Shown here piece by piece: positions 1 to 5,278 of a stretch of DNA of 8,693 nt. Origin of the DNA: a bacterium (GTDB taxonomy: Bacteria; Actinomycetota; Acidimicrobiia; Spongiisociales; UBA11373). Below the pieces are notes generated by a model. It saw only the letters and a list, made by a program, of their open reading frames with translations. It was not told the DNA's origin and made no database searches. The stretch lies in NCBI GenBank assembly GCA_013202595.1, contig JABMPV010000358.1, positions 1 through 8,693 on the forward strand. Direction: 5' to 3'. Position numbers and translations under genes: made by a program. Within the stretch, counting starts at the first letter, position 1. The number at the start of each line of letters is the position of its first letter.

Positions 1-20
1 CATCAGTCATCAGTCATCAG
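1..20. repeat. Short heptamer tandem repeat
   Basis: The window opens with the 7-mer CATCAGT in two full copies and one copy lacking its last base. The left edge cuts the array, so its true length is unknown. It is probably a simple sequence repeat at the border of the palindrome-rich tract. Confidence 0.6.
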
Positions 21-54
21 CGTCGCGGCTGGACAGGGTCGCCCGGCTTCATTC

Positions 55-150
55 GAACACGAGCCGGGTTGGCCCCCTTTGCGGACCGGCCATGAGGCCG
101 GACCGCGTTTCCCCCACTCCGCAGGGGCAACACCAGGAAGACGGAACACC
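55..150. repeat. 96-bp repeat, copy A
   Basis: This copy starts at GAACAC and ends at GGAACACC. It matches copy B (321-415) at 88 of 96 positions by hand alignment, with seven substitutions and one single-base deletion in B. Its core is a hairpin with arms 81-91 (GCGGACCGGCC) and 96-106 (GGCCGGACCGC) around an ATGA loop, with one A-A mismatch in the stem. An extra inverted repeat, 42-48 with 62-68, overlaps the left end of this copy only. It resembles dispersed palindromic elements of bacterial genomes, but I cannot name the family. Confidence 0.85.
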
Positions 151-186
151 GCTCCGCAGGGGCAACACCAGATGAAAGAGCACCCC
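117..186. repeat. 35-nt tandem unit, two copies (array 1)
   Basis: The 20-mer CTCCGCAGGGGCAACACCAG occurs identically at 117-136 and 152-171, giving a period of 35 nt. Each is followed by a diverged tail: GGAAGACGGAACACC after the first and ATGAAAGAGCACC after the second. The unit begins inside the 96-bp repeat and runs past its end. There are no unique spacers between units, so this is not a CRISPR array. Confidence 0.75.
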
Positions 187-226
187 TCCCGACTCGTCGG
201 GAGGGGAAAGGTCGCCGCAGGCGACC
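183..226. other. Pair of adjacent stem-loops
   Basis: The first inverted repeat pairs CCCCTCCCGAC (183-193) with GTCGGGAGGGG (196-206), 11 perfectly complementary bases per arm; only the outer nine or so can pair in a hairpin because the arms nearly touch. The second pairs GGTCGCC (210-216) with GGCGACC (220-226) around GCA. Neither is followed by a T-tract on either strand, so they are not typical intrinsic terminators. Confidence 0.7.
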
Positions 227-320
227 AGGGGAGGGCCAGCCGAAACCGACCGACCCGCCCGGTCAATGACACTGCCCGGCATCGGATCGTGAGAGCAGAG
301 CAGCGTCGCTCGACTGCTGG

Positions 321-415
321 GAACACGGCCCGGGTTGGCTCCCTTTGCGGACCGGCCGGTAGGCCGGACCGCGTTTCCCCCGCTCCGCGGGGCAACACCA
401 GGAAGACGGAACACC
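321..415. repeat. 96-bp repeat, copy B
   Basis: This is the second copy of the element at 55-150, in the same orientation and offset by 266 bp. The hairpin arms 347-357 and 362-372 are identical to those of copy A, but the four-base loop is GGTA instead of ATGA. Three of the seven substitutions between the copies fall in that loop. One A is missing in the CTCCGCAGGGG segment. Confidence 0.85.
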
Positions 416-451
416 CCTCTGCAGGGGTAGCAAGGAGAACGAGACACGCGG
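383..451. repeat. 35-nt tandem unit, two copies (array 2)
   Basis: The first unit starts with CTCCGCGGGGCAACACCAG (383-401), one base shorter than the array 1 unit. It is followed 34 nt later by a degenerate copy starting CTCTGCAGGGGTAGCA (417-432). The arrangement repeats that of 117-186, so the two arrays were probably duplicated together with the 96-bp element. Confidence 0.65.
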
Positions 452-496
452 AGACCAAAACCGGGTCCGGGCGCGAGAGAACCCGGGGATACTTCG

Positions 497-535
497 AGCG
501 GGAGTTCCCGCTGCCATGGGAGGACCAGCCCATGG
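497..535. other. Two adjacent perfect inverted repeats
   Basis: AGCGGGA (497-503) pairs with TCCCGCT (506-512) across two bases. CCATGGG (514-520) pairs with CCCATGG (529-535) across eight. They are separated by one base. No T-rich run follows on either strand. They belong to the chain of stem-loops that fills this gene-free stretch. Confidence 0.65.
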
Positions 536-574
536 ATCCCCAGGTTCCGGTGGTCCGGGTTGGAGTCGCTACCG

Positions 575-623
575 GCCGGGATCACCCGGCGAGGCGGCCA
601 CCCCAGAGTGGTTTGGCCGCCTC
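575..623. other. Tandem strong hairpins
   Basis: GCCGGG (575-580) pairs with CCCGGC (585-590) around ATCA. Directly abutting it, GAGGCGGCCA (591-600) pairs perfectly with TGGCCGCCTC (614-623) around a 13-nt loop. The second is the strongest uninterrupted hairpin in the left tract. On the minus strand it begins at the stop codon of a 14-codon mini-frame (622-666). It could act as a transcript-end or stability element, but it has no T-tract. Confidence 0.65.
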
Positions 624-841
624 AGCGCCCGACCACCTCCAGAGTCCTACGAAATCTATCTAACAATTTCGGACCACCTCCTTTCTCTAGTGCCGGCGAG
701 ATTAGTGGCGCTCGCCGAATCGCGCGGGGAATCGACGGGAGTTGGACTCTTGGGCCACGCGAGACGGCGACCACTCACATGAGCAATGGCGGCCAGAACA
801 GCTCTCCGGCGCGCGAAGACAGTCCCGAATCGAGTGCGAAG

Positions 842-855
842 CGGCGGAAACGCCG
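842..855 (-). other. Small hairpin after the stop of the Cys/His protein gene
   Basis: CGGCG (842-846) pairs with CGCCG (851-855) around four bases, beginning two bases beyond the stop codon of the minus-strand gene at 857-1036. The position suits a transcript-end or stability hairpin. The stem is only 5 bp and no T-run follows, so its role is uncertain. Confidence 0.35.
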
Positions 856-856
856 G

Positions 857-1036
857 TTACGCCTTGGGCGGCTGCGGGATCCGGGCCGGGCGCGGAATCG
901 GCTGATGATGCGCCCAACAATGGGTGTTTCTGTTGTATTGAGAGAGGACCGTTGAGCATTCAGGGTCAGAACAGACCCTGCCTCCGCTGTAGGTCTTCTT
1001 CGTGCGCCTACCGGCGACCTGCTTCAGTGAAGTCAT
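857..1036 (-). CDS. Small Cys/His protein, putative zinc-binding
   Basis: This is a 59-aa basic protein of unknown function. The ATG at 1036 is preceded by GAAGG seven bases upstream; an in-frame TTG at 1060 would add eight residues but has no better ribosome site. Residues Cys22, Cys27, Cys40 and His43 form a C-x4-C-x12-C-x2-H pattern that could bind one zinc. Between them is the segment CSTVLSQYN. From memory, short actinobacterial proteins often carry a TxLSxYNxxxxCxxH segment, which is why I call this a gene despite its size. The N-terminus is Lys/Arg-rich and the C-terminus Pro-rich, so nucleic-acid contact is possible but unproven. It lies 88 bp after the SDR gene on the same strand and may be cotranscribed with it. 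Confidence 0.72.
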   Translation of the reverse strand: MTSLKQVAGRRTKKTYSGGRVCSDPECSTVLSQYNRNTHCWAHHQPIPRPARIPQPPKA

Positions 1037-1086
1037 TTGCGTGCCTTCACGATCCCACAAGCCAGCGGAAACGGCAAGACGAGATG

Positions 1087-1100
1087 GCCCTCATGAGGGC
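1087..1100. promoter_or_regulatory. 14-bp perfect palindrome in the gap between two minus-strand genes
   Basis: GCCCTCATGAGGGC is fully self-complementary and lies between the end of the SDR gene and the start of the small Cys/His gene. It could be an operator for the small gene or a weak terminator of the SDR transcript; no T-run supports the latter. Confidence 0.3.
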
Positions 1101-1124
1101 TATCACCCCTGGTGGAACCACGAA

Positions 1125-1964
1125 TCAGGCCTCCACGTACTCCCGCCAGGAGACCGCAGGGCGGTACCCGAGCACGCCGGCAGCTTTGCGGATCGACAGG
1201 AGCGTCTCGAAGGGCGCCACCGGACCACGCAACTCGACGGCGGGGAACACCGCAGCCATGAGATCGTGATTGGGGCGATTCATGCACGTGTCCGCAGCGG
1301 CGACCATGTAGACCTCGGCGCCGGGCACATCCACTTCGAGCGCGAGTCGGGCCGCCCGTCCGACATCGTGCGCATCCACATACCCCCACAGATTCCACTT
1401 CCTCGTCATGGGATCGTCCCAGTAGGTCGGGAAGGATGAGTAATCGTGAGGTTCCATGACATTGGAGAGCCTCAACCCGGCGAACGGGACGCCGGTCCAT
1501 CGGTGGAACTGGCGAGCCATCTGCTCTGCCATCACCTTCGACAATGCGTAGGAGGATTCGGGATAGAGCGGATGGTGCTCATCGATCGGGGCGTACGCGG
1601 GCGGCGTTCGGTCGAACGGAAGGCCGATGACCGTCTCACTCGACGCCCAGACCACCTTCGAGATACCGAGTGACACGGCCGCGGTGAACACGTTGTAGGT
1701 GCTCGAGACGTTGATGCGAAACGTCTCCTCCGGCGGCTTCAGCCCCGGGGCGGGGATGGCGGCGAGGTGGACGACGGCCCGTGCCCCGGCGAGCGCCTCA
1801 TAGGTCTGTCCCAGATCGGTCAGATCCGTGCTGAGGTGGGGAGTCGACGAAATGGCCGGCGGCACGAGGTCGACATTGACCACTTCGTACCCGCTGCGCG
1901 CCAATTCGGCGACCACTGCTCGCCCGGCCTTGCCCGACCCACCCGTCACGACGATACGCGCCAT
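1125..1964 (-). CDS. NAD-dependent epimerase/dehydratase (extended SDR family)
   Basis: This is a 279-aa Rossmann-fold oxidoreductase or epimerase, presumably cytoplasmic, of the nucleotide-sugar epimerase / uronate dehydrogenase-like branch. TGGSGKAG at residues 7-14 is the TGxxGxxG dinucleotide-binding motif. Asp32 at the end of beta-2 suggests NAD rather than NADP. HLAAIP (66-71) and the active-site pair SSE (108-110) and Tyr139-x3-Lys143 (YALSK) follow. RLSNVMEP and YVDAHDVGRAARLAL are typical C-terminal segments of this group. The length is near the lower end of the family. I chose the ATG at 1964 because GAGGAG lies nine bases before it; upstream in-frame starts at 1979 and 2018 would place that site inside or after the start. 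The substrate cannot be read from sequence. It is divergent from the metallohydrolase gene, with 71 bp between them. Confidence 0.9.
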   Translation of the reverse strand: MARIVVTGGSGKAGRAVVAELARSGYEVVNVDLVPPAISSTPHLSTDLTDLGQTYEALAGARAVVHLAAIPAPGLKPPEETFRINVSSTYNVFTAAVSLGISKVVWASSETVIGLPFDRTPPAYAPIDEHHPLYPESSYALSKVMAEQMARQFHRWTGVPFAGLRLSNVMEPHDYSSFPTYWDDPMTRKWNLWGYVDAHDVGRAARLALEVDVPGAEVYMVAAADTCMNRPNHDLMAAVFPAVELRGPVAPFETLLSIRKAAGVLGYRPAVSWREYVEA

Positions 1965-1991
1965 GCTGCCGCTCCTCATTGGACCACTTCG

Positions 1992-1997
1992 ATCGTA
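1992..1997 (-). promoter_or_regulatory. Possible -10 box for the SDR gene
   Basis: On the minus strand TACGAT fits an actinobacterial TAnnnT -10 element 27 bases before the ATG at 1964, leaving room for a short leader with the GAGGAG site. No good -35 hexamer is visible at the usual distance. Confidence 0.35.
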
Positions 1998-2022
1998 TCG
2001 GGACTCGGCATCAACCATTCTG

Positions 2023-2028
2023 TAACCT
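2023..2028 (+). promoter_or_regulatory. -10 box of a probable leaderless transcript
   Basis: TAACCT fits TAnnnT and ends seven bases before the ATG at 2036, so transcription should begin at or next to the start codon. No Shine-Dalgarno sequence precedes that ATG, which agrees. Leaderless mRNAs are common in actinomycetes. The -35 region is poor. Confidence 0.5.
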
Positions 2029-2035
2029 CGCCGTC

Positions 2036-2956
2036 ATGGAGACCCCACACTTCCAACTGCATGAGATCGCCCCGGGCGTTCACGCCGCCATCGCAACCGG
2101 ATCGGGCGCCGCCGTGTCCAATGCCTCGATCGTCGATCTCGGTGACAAGACCGTCGTCTTCGACACATTCTGGACACTCGACGCCGCCGACGATCTGGAG
2201 CAGGTAGTTCGCGAACTGACCGGCCGCAGCGCCTTCCTCGTGGTGAATAGCCACTGGCACAGCGATCACGTCGGAGGCAACCAGGTGTTCGGTGACGTGC
2301 CCATCGTCGCCACTGCCAGAACGGTCGAGTTGATCCTGGCCAATGCGCCAACCGACCGCGACGCATACGAAGAGGAGGTGGAAGGCTTCCTCACCTTCGC
2401 CAGGCGTCTGGCAGCGCAGGCGTCCACACCCGCCGACGAAGCCCGTGCGGCCGGCGTCCTCGGGACCGCCGAGGCTCTCGATCGCTCACGCGGCAGGTTT
2501 CGCCTGACGATGCCGAATCTCCTCTTCGACACGACGCTGACCGTCGAAGGCAGCGACAGGGCGATGGATCTGTACACCTACGGCGCCGGCCATACCGACA
2601 GCGACACGTTCGCCCACCTCCCTGAGGACGGGGTGCTGCTCATGGGTGATCTCCTGTGGGCGGACATGCACCCCCGCACCAACGATGGCCATCCGTCTGC
2701 ATGGGCAGACACCCTCGACAGGATCCTCGATCTCACCGCACCGATCGTCGTGCCCGGTCATGGTGAGGTGGCGACTCCCGAGCACATCAGCGCTTTCTCC
2801 GAGTACATGAGGGCAGTGGATCGTATCCTGTCGGATCTGATCGTGACGGGCTCCAGCCGGGACGAGATCGCCGATCGGCCTGTCCCAGAGGGAACCGAGC
2901 ATTGGGGTGGGCCGAATCGCTTCCACGATGGCCTTGCGGTGCTGATGGCCCGCTGA
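2036..2956 (+). CDS. MBL-fold metallohydrolase
   Basis: This is a 306-aa metallo-beta-lactamase-fold hydrolase, probably with two zinc ions. The metal motifs are all present: His73-Trp-His75-Ser-Asp77-His78 (HxHxDH) followed by VGGN, His186 in GAGHTDSD, Asp205 in MGDLLW, and His242 in VPGHGE. The order and spacing resemble the SoxH/cyclase-like MBL enzymes often annotated as quinoprotein relay system or generic MBL hydrolases. A helical insert rich in Ala, Arg and Glu (about 105-155) separates the first motif from the second half and probably shapes substrate access. No signal peptide is visible, so it should be cytoplasmic. The ATG at 2036 is chosen because METPHFQLHEIAPGV fits family N-termini and a -10 box lies just upstream; an earlier ATG at 1979 would overlap the SDR promoter region. 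Substrate unknown. Confidence 0.9.
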   Translation: METPHFQLHEIAPGVHAAIATGSGAAVSNASIVDLGDKTVVFDTFWTLDAADDLEQVVRELTGRSAFLVVNSHWHSDHVGGNQVFGDVPIVATARTVELILANAPTDRDAYEEEVEGFLTFARRLAAQASTPADEARAAGVLGTAEALDRSRGRFRLTMPNLLFDTTLTVEGSDRAMDLYTYGAGHTDSDTFAHLPEDGVLLMGDLLWADMHPRTNDGHPSAWADTLDRILDLTAPIVVPGHGEVATPEHISAFSEYMRAVDRILSDLIVTGSSRDEIADRPVPEGTEHWGGPNRFHDGLAVLMAR

Positions 2957-2962
2957 GCCGGG

Positions 2963-2982
2963 TGAGAGAGCGCGCTCTCTCA
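2963..2982. terminator. 20-bp perfect palindrome between convergent genes
   Basis: The sequence from 2963 to 2982 is fully self-complementary (TGAGAGAGCG and CGCTCTCTCA). It lies seven bases after the metallohydrolase stop and contains the stop codon of the convergent lipoprotein gene (2980-2982). It could form a hairpin in either transcript. No T-tract follows, so it may work as a bidirectional U-independent terminator or 3'-end stabiliser. Confidence 0.5.
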
Positions 2983-4308
2983 GGGGTTCTCCCACCACTC
3001 AGCGATCCGGAAGTCGAATCTGGCCTGGTTGGTCAGCGTGTCCGGATCCGCAGCGATGGTCGACACCCTGAAGCGGGCAACGGCAGTCTCGTAGGAGATC
3101 ATCTCGAGGAACACCCTGGGCTTCACACCAAGAGCCGCGATCACGGTGGCCGTCCCCTCCGTGCCCGTGACCAGGGTGCCGTCGTTGGAGTGGAAGGTGA
3201 CCTCGTGCTCGAACAGCGTCAGCAGGCCATCGGTGTCGTCTGCAACGGACCGCTCGTAGACCGCGGCAAGGGTGGTCTCCACATCGGGCGGCTGATCCCA
3301 CCACTCGGAGAAGACTCCATTCTCGAGACGCCCGGCAAACGCGACGATGTCGGGGTCACCCGTGCCGTCCGACACAGCGAAGGTGACGACATCGCCGTCT
3401 TCGCCATAGGTGTCATCCACGCCGAGCGACTCCCAGGAGAAACCCTCGGCGGCGAGACGGGACAATGATGCGAGCAGCGCTCCGCGACCCGCGGCGCCTT
3501 CCACAGCGAACTCACCGAGTGGCCGATATGTGACGTCGGATCCGACCACGGACATCGCCGTGAACAGATCGCCGACGGCCACAGCCTCGAACATGATGTC
3601 GAGCATCGCATCGACGGTCTCGACCTCGATCGGTGATTCGTCCGAGATGGTGCGCACCGGCACGTCGACCTCGAGGAAATACGACACGGACTCCCCCGAC
3701 AGCACCGTGACCTCGTACTCCTGGGTTTTCGGCACGCGGACGGTGACCTCCTGAGAGCCGTCGGCCTCCTGGAGGTGGCTGCCATCGGCGCCCACCACCA
3801 CTACCTCGGCACCAAGAGCCTCGAGTCGGAAGGTCACCTCCCAGCCGGCCACCAGGGCGACCGTGAACTTCTCGGGATCCTCGGGTGCAACGCTCCCGCC
3901 CACCACGGCGATCGACTCGCCGTCATCAAACTCGACGGCGCGCACCTCGTCACATCCCCTGGCGAGGGCAGCGAAAGTGTCCTCATCGGGTTCGCCGGTG
4001 CGTTCGCGGCGTGCCGTTGCCTGGGCGCCCTTCACTGCCTCGATGCTCGCCGGACCGAAGACGCCGTCGATCGTCAGATCGGCGTGGCCGCCGCAGTTGA
4101 GGTAGTGCTGGATGGCGTACACATACGGGCCCCGGTCTTCGAGCACGAGGAAGGGGACGTCGTTGGGGAAGGTCGGCTCGGTCGTGGTGGTGATGATCGA
4201 GATGGAGACGAACGTCGTCGACTCAGGGACGGTGTCGTCGGCGCCGCCGCCGCTGCATGCCGCAGCCGACAACGCCAGAGCCATGAGCAGCACTGCACCC
4301 CTGCGCAC
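2980..4308 (-). CDS. Lipoprotein with peptidoglycan-binding domain and two NTF2-like domains
   Basis: This is a 442-aa exported protein. Residues 1-17 form a signal peptide (two Arg, then a hydrophobic run), with Cys18 in AAAC as the probable lipidated residue; Ala at -3 is a less usual lipobox. A Ser/Thr/Glu/Pro linker (about 26-48) leads to a PG_binding_1-like domain (about 58-116) with Gln67, Tyr69 and the DGVFGPAS segment (81-88). Residues about 122-220 look like a beta-sandwich resembling PPC-type domains. The C-terminal part resembles two successive SnoaL/NTF2-like folds (about 230-335 and 340-442), each ending near a Trp-rich E-W-W motif. No catalytic site is evident, so a cell-wall-anchored binding role is inferred. 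The start is GTG at 4308, with GGAGGGG eight bases upstream. Confidence 0.85.
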   Translation of the reverse strand: MRRGAVLLMALALSAAACSGGGADDTVPESTTFVSISIITTTTEPTFPNDVPFLVLEDRGPYVYAIQHYLNCGGHADLTIDGVFGPASIEAVKGAQATARRERTGEPDEDTFAALARGCDEVRAVEFDDGESIAVVGGSVAPEDPEKFTVALVAGWEVTFRLEALGAEVVVVGADGSHLQEADGSQEVTVRVPKTQEYEVTVLSGESVSYFLEVDVPVRTISDESPIEVETVDAMLDIMFEAVAVGDLFTAMSVVGSDVTYRPLGEFAVEGAAGRGALLASLSRLAAEGFSWESLGVDDTYGEDGDVVTFAVSDGTGDPDIVAFAGRLENGVFSEWWDQPPDVETTLAAVYERSVADDTDGLLTLFEHEVTFHSNDGTLVTGTEGTATVIAALGVKPRVFLEMISYETAVARFRVSTIAADPDTLTNQARFDFRIAEWWENP

Positions 4309-4324
4309 AGGTAGTACCCCTCCC

Positions 4325-4343
4325 CGAGATCTCGACTAGTCGA
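4325..4343. promoter_or_regulatory. Overlapping palindromes upstream of the lipoprotein gene
   Basis: CGAGATCTCG (4325-4334) and TCGACTAGTCGA (4332-4343) are perfect palindromes sharing three bases. They lie 17-35 bases before the GTG start of the lipoprotein, next to its ribosome binding site. A repressor operator or a leader hairpin are both possible; nothing identifies the regulator. Confidence 0.35.
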
Positions 4344-4392
4344 CGGTCCGACCCTATCGAATTCAGCGGCGAGGCGTGTGCTCGGCCGGGGG

Positions 4393-5100
4393 TCAGCGCA
4401 GTCGAATGGAGGCGGGGTCGAACAATTCGGGCCGCCGGCCCTTCATGTTCTCGTAGTAGGAGCGCAGTCGGCCGAGATCCACCTCGGGATCACCGGTCAT
4501 CTCGATGGGTGCACCCGCTCCGCCCGTCTTGGTGCCGAAGTCGAGGAAGCCGGGCACCACCGGGACGCCGGCCGCCTCTGCAATCCGGTAGAAGCCGCTC
4601 TTCCAGTGGGTCACCTTGCTCCTGGTGCCCTCCGGGGAGATTCCGAGCAGCAGATTGGGCTTGGCCTCGAACGCCGCCACCGCGGCATCGACCAGCGAGG
4701 ACCTCCTGGAGAGGGAGCGATCCACCGGGATGCCGCCCAACCAGCGCATCAGTCCGCCGAATGGGAAGCGGAACAGTCCGCCCTTGGCGAGCCAATGGAC
4801 AGCGATGCGCTCTTGAGCGGCGACGGCGAGCATGTAGAACGAATCCCAGTTGGAGGTGTGGGGAGCGGCGGTGAACACGAACCCCTTGTCGCGGGGATGC
4901 TCGGCCACCGTCTTCCATCCGACCAACTTCAGGAAGACGATGGCGATCAGCCTGATGATGGGACTGATCACCGGTGTGGTGAATATCGTGAAGCGGGCGG
5001 GCGGGAGGTGTTGTACGGCCTCTGATGCGGTGATGGCGACCTCCGGTGTTCGGCCGAGCGTACCGCACACTGGCGTTTCCGGTATTCCGATCTCGCCCAC
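4393..5100 (-). CDS. PlsC-type acyltransferase (1-acylglycerol-3-phosphate acyltransferase family)
   Basis: This is a 235-aa membrane-associated acyltransferase of the LPLAT superfamily, which moves an acyl chain to a lysophosphatidate or related acceptor in phospholipid or glycolipid synthesis. His81-x4-Asp86 in PHTSNWD is the catalytic HxxxxD box. GGIPVDRS (122-129) is the second block and SPEGTRS (155-161) the EGTRS acceptor-phosphate block. VPVVPG further on matches the last block. A hydrophobic stretch at about 43-60 probably anchors it to the membrane. The PHTSNWD and LGGIPVDR forms are those of the small bacterial group often labelled lysophospholipid acyltransferase; the precise acceptor is not inferable. 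GTG at 5100 is used; AGGAG lies 14 bases upstream, which is long, and a GTG at 5070 is an alternative. It may form a unit with the downstream lipoprotein, 84 bp away. Confidence 0.88.
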   Translation of the reverse strand: MGEIGIPETPVCGTLGRTPEVAITASEAVQHLPPARFTIFTTPVISPIIRLIAIVFLKLVGWKTVAEHPRDKGFVFTAAPHTSNWDSFYMLAVAAQERIAVHWLAKGGLFRFPFGGLMRWLGGIPVDRSLSRRSSLVDAAVAAFEAKPNLLLGISPEGTRSKVTHWKSGFYRIAEAAGVPVVPGFLDFGTKTGGAGAPIEMTGDPEVDLGRLRSYYENMKGRRPELFDPASIRLR

Positions 5101-5113
5101 GCCGCTCTACCAT
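5085..5113 (+). promoter_or_regulatory. Probable promoter of tRNA-Arg
   Basis: TTCCGA (5085-5090) and TACCAT (5108-5113) are separated by 17 bases, the optimal spacing, and the -10 lies 13 bases before the tRNA 5' end. The promoter overlaps the start of the divergent acyltransferase gene. Confidence 0.45.
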
Positions 5114-5126
5114 TCTCCTGCACCCC

Positions 5127-5199
5127 GCCCTCGTAGCTCAGGGGATAGAGCACCGGTTTCCTAAACCGGGTGTCGCAGGTTCGAATCCTGCCGAGGGCG
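5127..5199 (+). tRNA. tRNA-Arg(CCT)
   Basis: A complete cloverleaf folds by hand. The acceptor stem is GCCCTCG (5127-5133) with CGAGGGC (5192-5198). The D stem is GCTC/GAGC. The anticodon stem CCGGT/ACCGG encloses the loop TTCCTAA with anticodon CCT at 5160-5162, reading AGG. The T arm is GCAGG-TTCGAAT-CCTGC. G5199 is the discriminator base, and CCA is not encoded and must be added. AGG is a rare codon in high-GC genomes. A protein-like reading on either strand here, with the familiar VAQGIEHRF or AGFEPATPG strings, is a known translation artefact of tRNA genes. I see no copy of the tRNA 3' end elsewhere in the window. Confidence 0.96.
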
Positions 5200-5240
5200 C
5201 AAACGAGAACCCCGTCCCCGGCCGTGCGACAATCAGGCAA

Positions 5241-5257
5241 GCACTGGAGCACAGTGC
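5241..5257 (+). promoter_or_regulatory. Dyad upstream of the small lipoprotein gene
   Basis: GCACTG and CAGTGC flank GAGCA, ending 21 bases before the ATG at 5279. It may be an operator or a leader hairpin. It lies in the 79-bp gap after the tRNA, in which I see no clear -10 box. Confidence 0.25.
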
Positions 5258-5278
5258 ACGCCCGGACATGGAGGTGCC

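Larger units (their letters stand above)
1..856. other. Gene-free, stem-loop-rich and repeat-rich tract
   Basis: No convincing gene lies here. Long open frames exist on both strands, but they overlap one another, run through the inverted repeats, lack ribosome binding sites and give Arg/Pro/Gly-rich proteins without recognisable domains, as expected from GC-rich non-coding DNA. What can be seen is a series of inverted repeats: 42-68, 81-106, 183-206, 210-226, 347-372, 461-486, 497-512, 514-535, 575-590, 591-623, 644-674 and 694-717. There are also two copies of a 96-bp repeat and a locally AT-rich patch at about 641-690. The tract lies downstream of the small minus-strand gene at 857-1036. 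It may be a cluster of dispersed palindromic elements or one or more structured RNAs; I match it to no known RNA family. I looked for RNase P RNA, SRP RNA and tmRNA signatures and saw none. Confidence 0.7.

Noticed and set aside
117..451. CRISPR array
   Set aside because: The repeated units are contiguous with no unique spacers, only two per locus, and no cas gene is nearby.
3..663. Long open frames on both strands (plus 79-663; minus 3-533 and 49-585)
   Set aside because: They overlap each other, run through the repeats and hairpins, lack ribosome sites and yield Arg/Pro/Gly-rich products with no domain. GC-rich DNA gives such frames by chance.
671..686. 3' end of a 16S rRNA gene (GGACCACCTCCTTTCT)
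   Set aside because: Only the terminal 16 bases resemble it; the upstream sequence lacks the conserved 16S helix, so it is not an rRNA gene end.
742..1269. Plus-strand frame of 175 aa
   Set aside because: It lies antisense to the small Cys/His gene and the SDR 3' end, has no recognisable domain and no ribosome site.
5127..5199. tRNA-Arg as the attachment site of an integrated element
   Set aside because: No integrase, no duplicated tRNA 3' end in the window, and the following genes look native.
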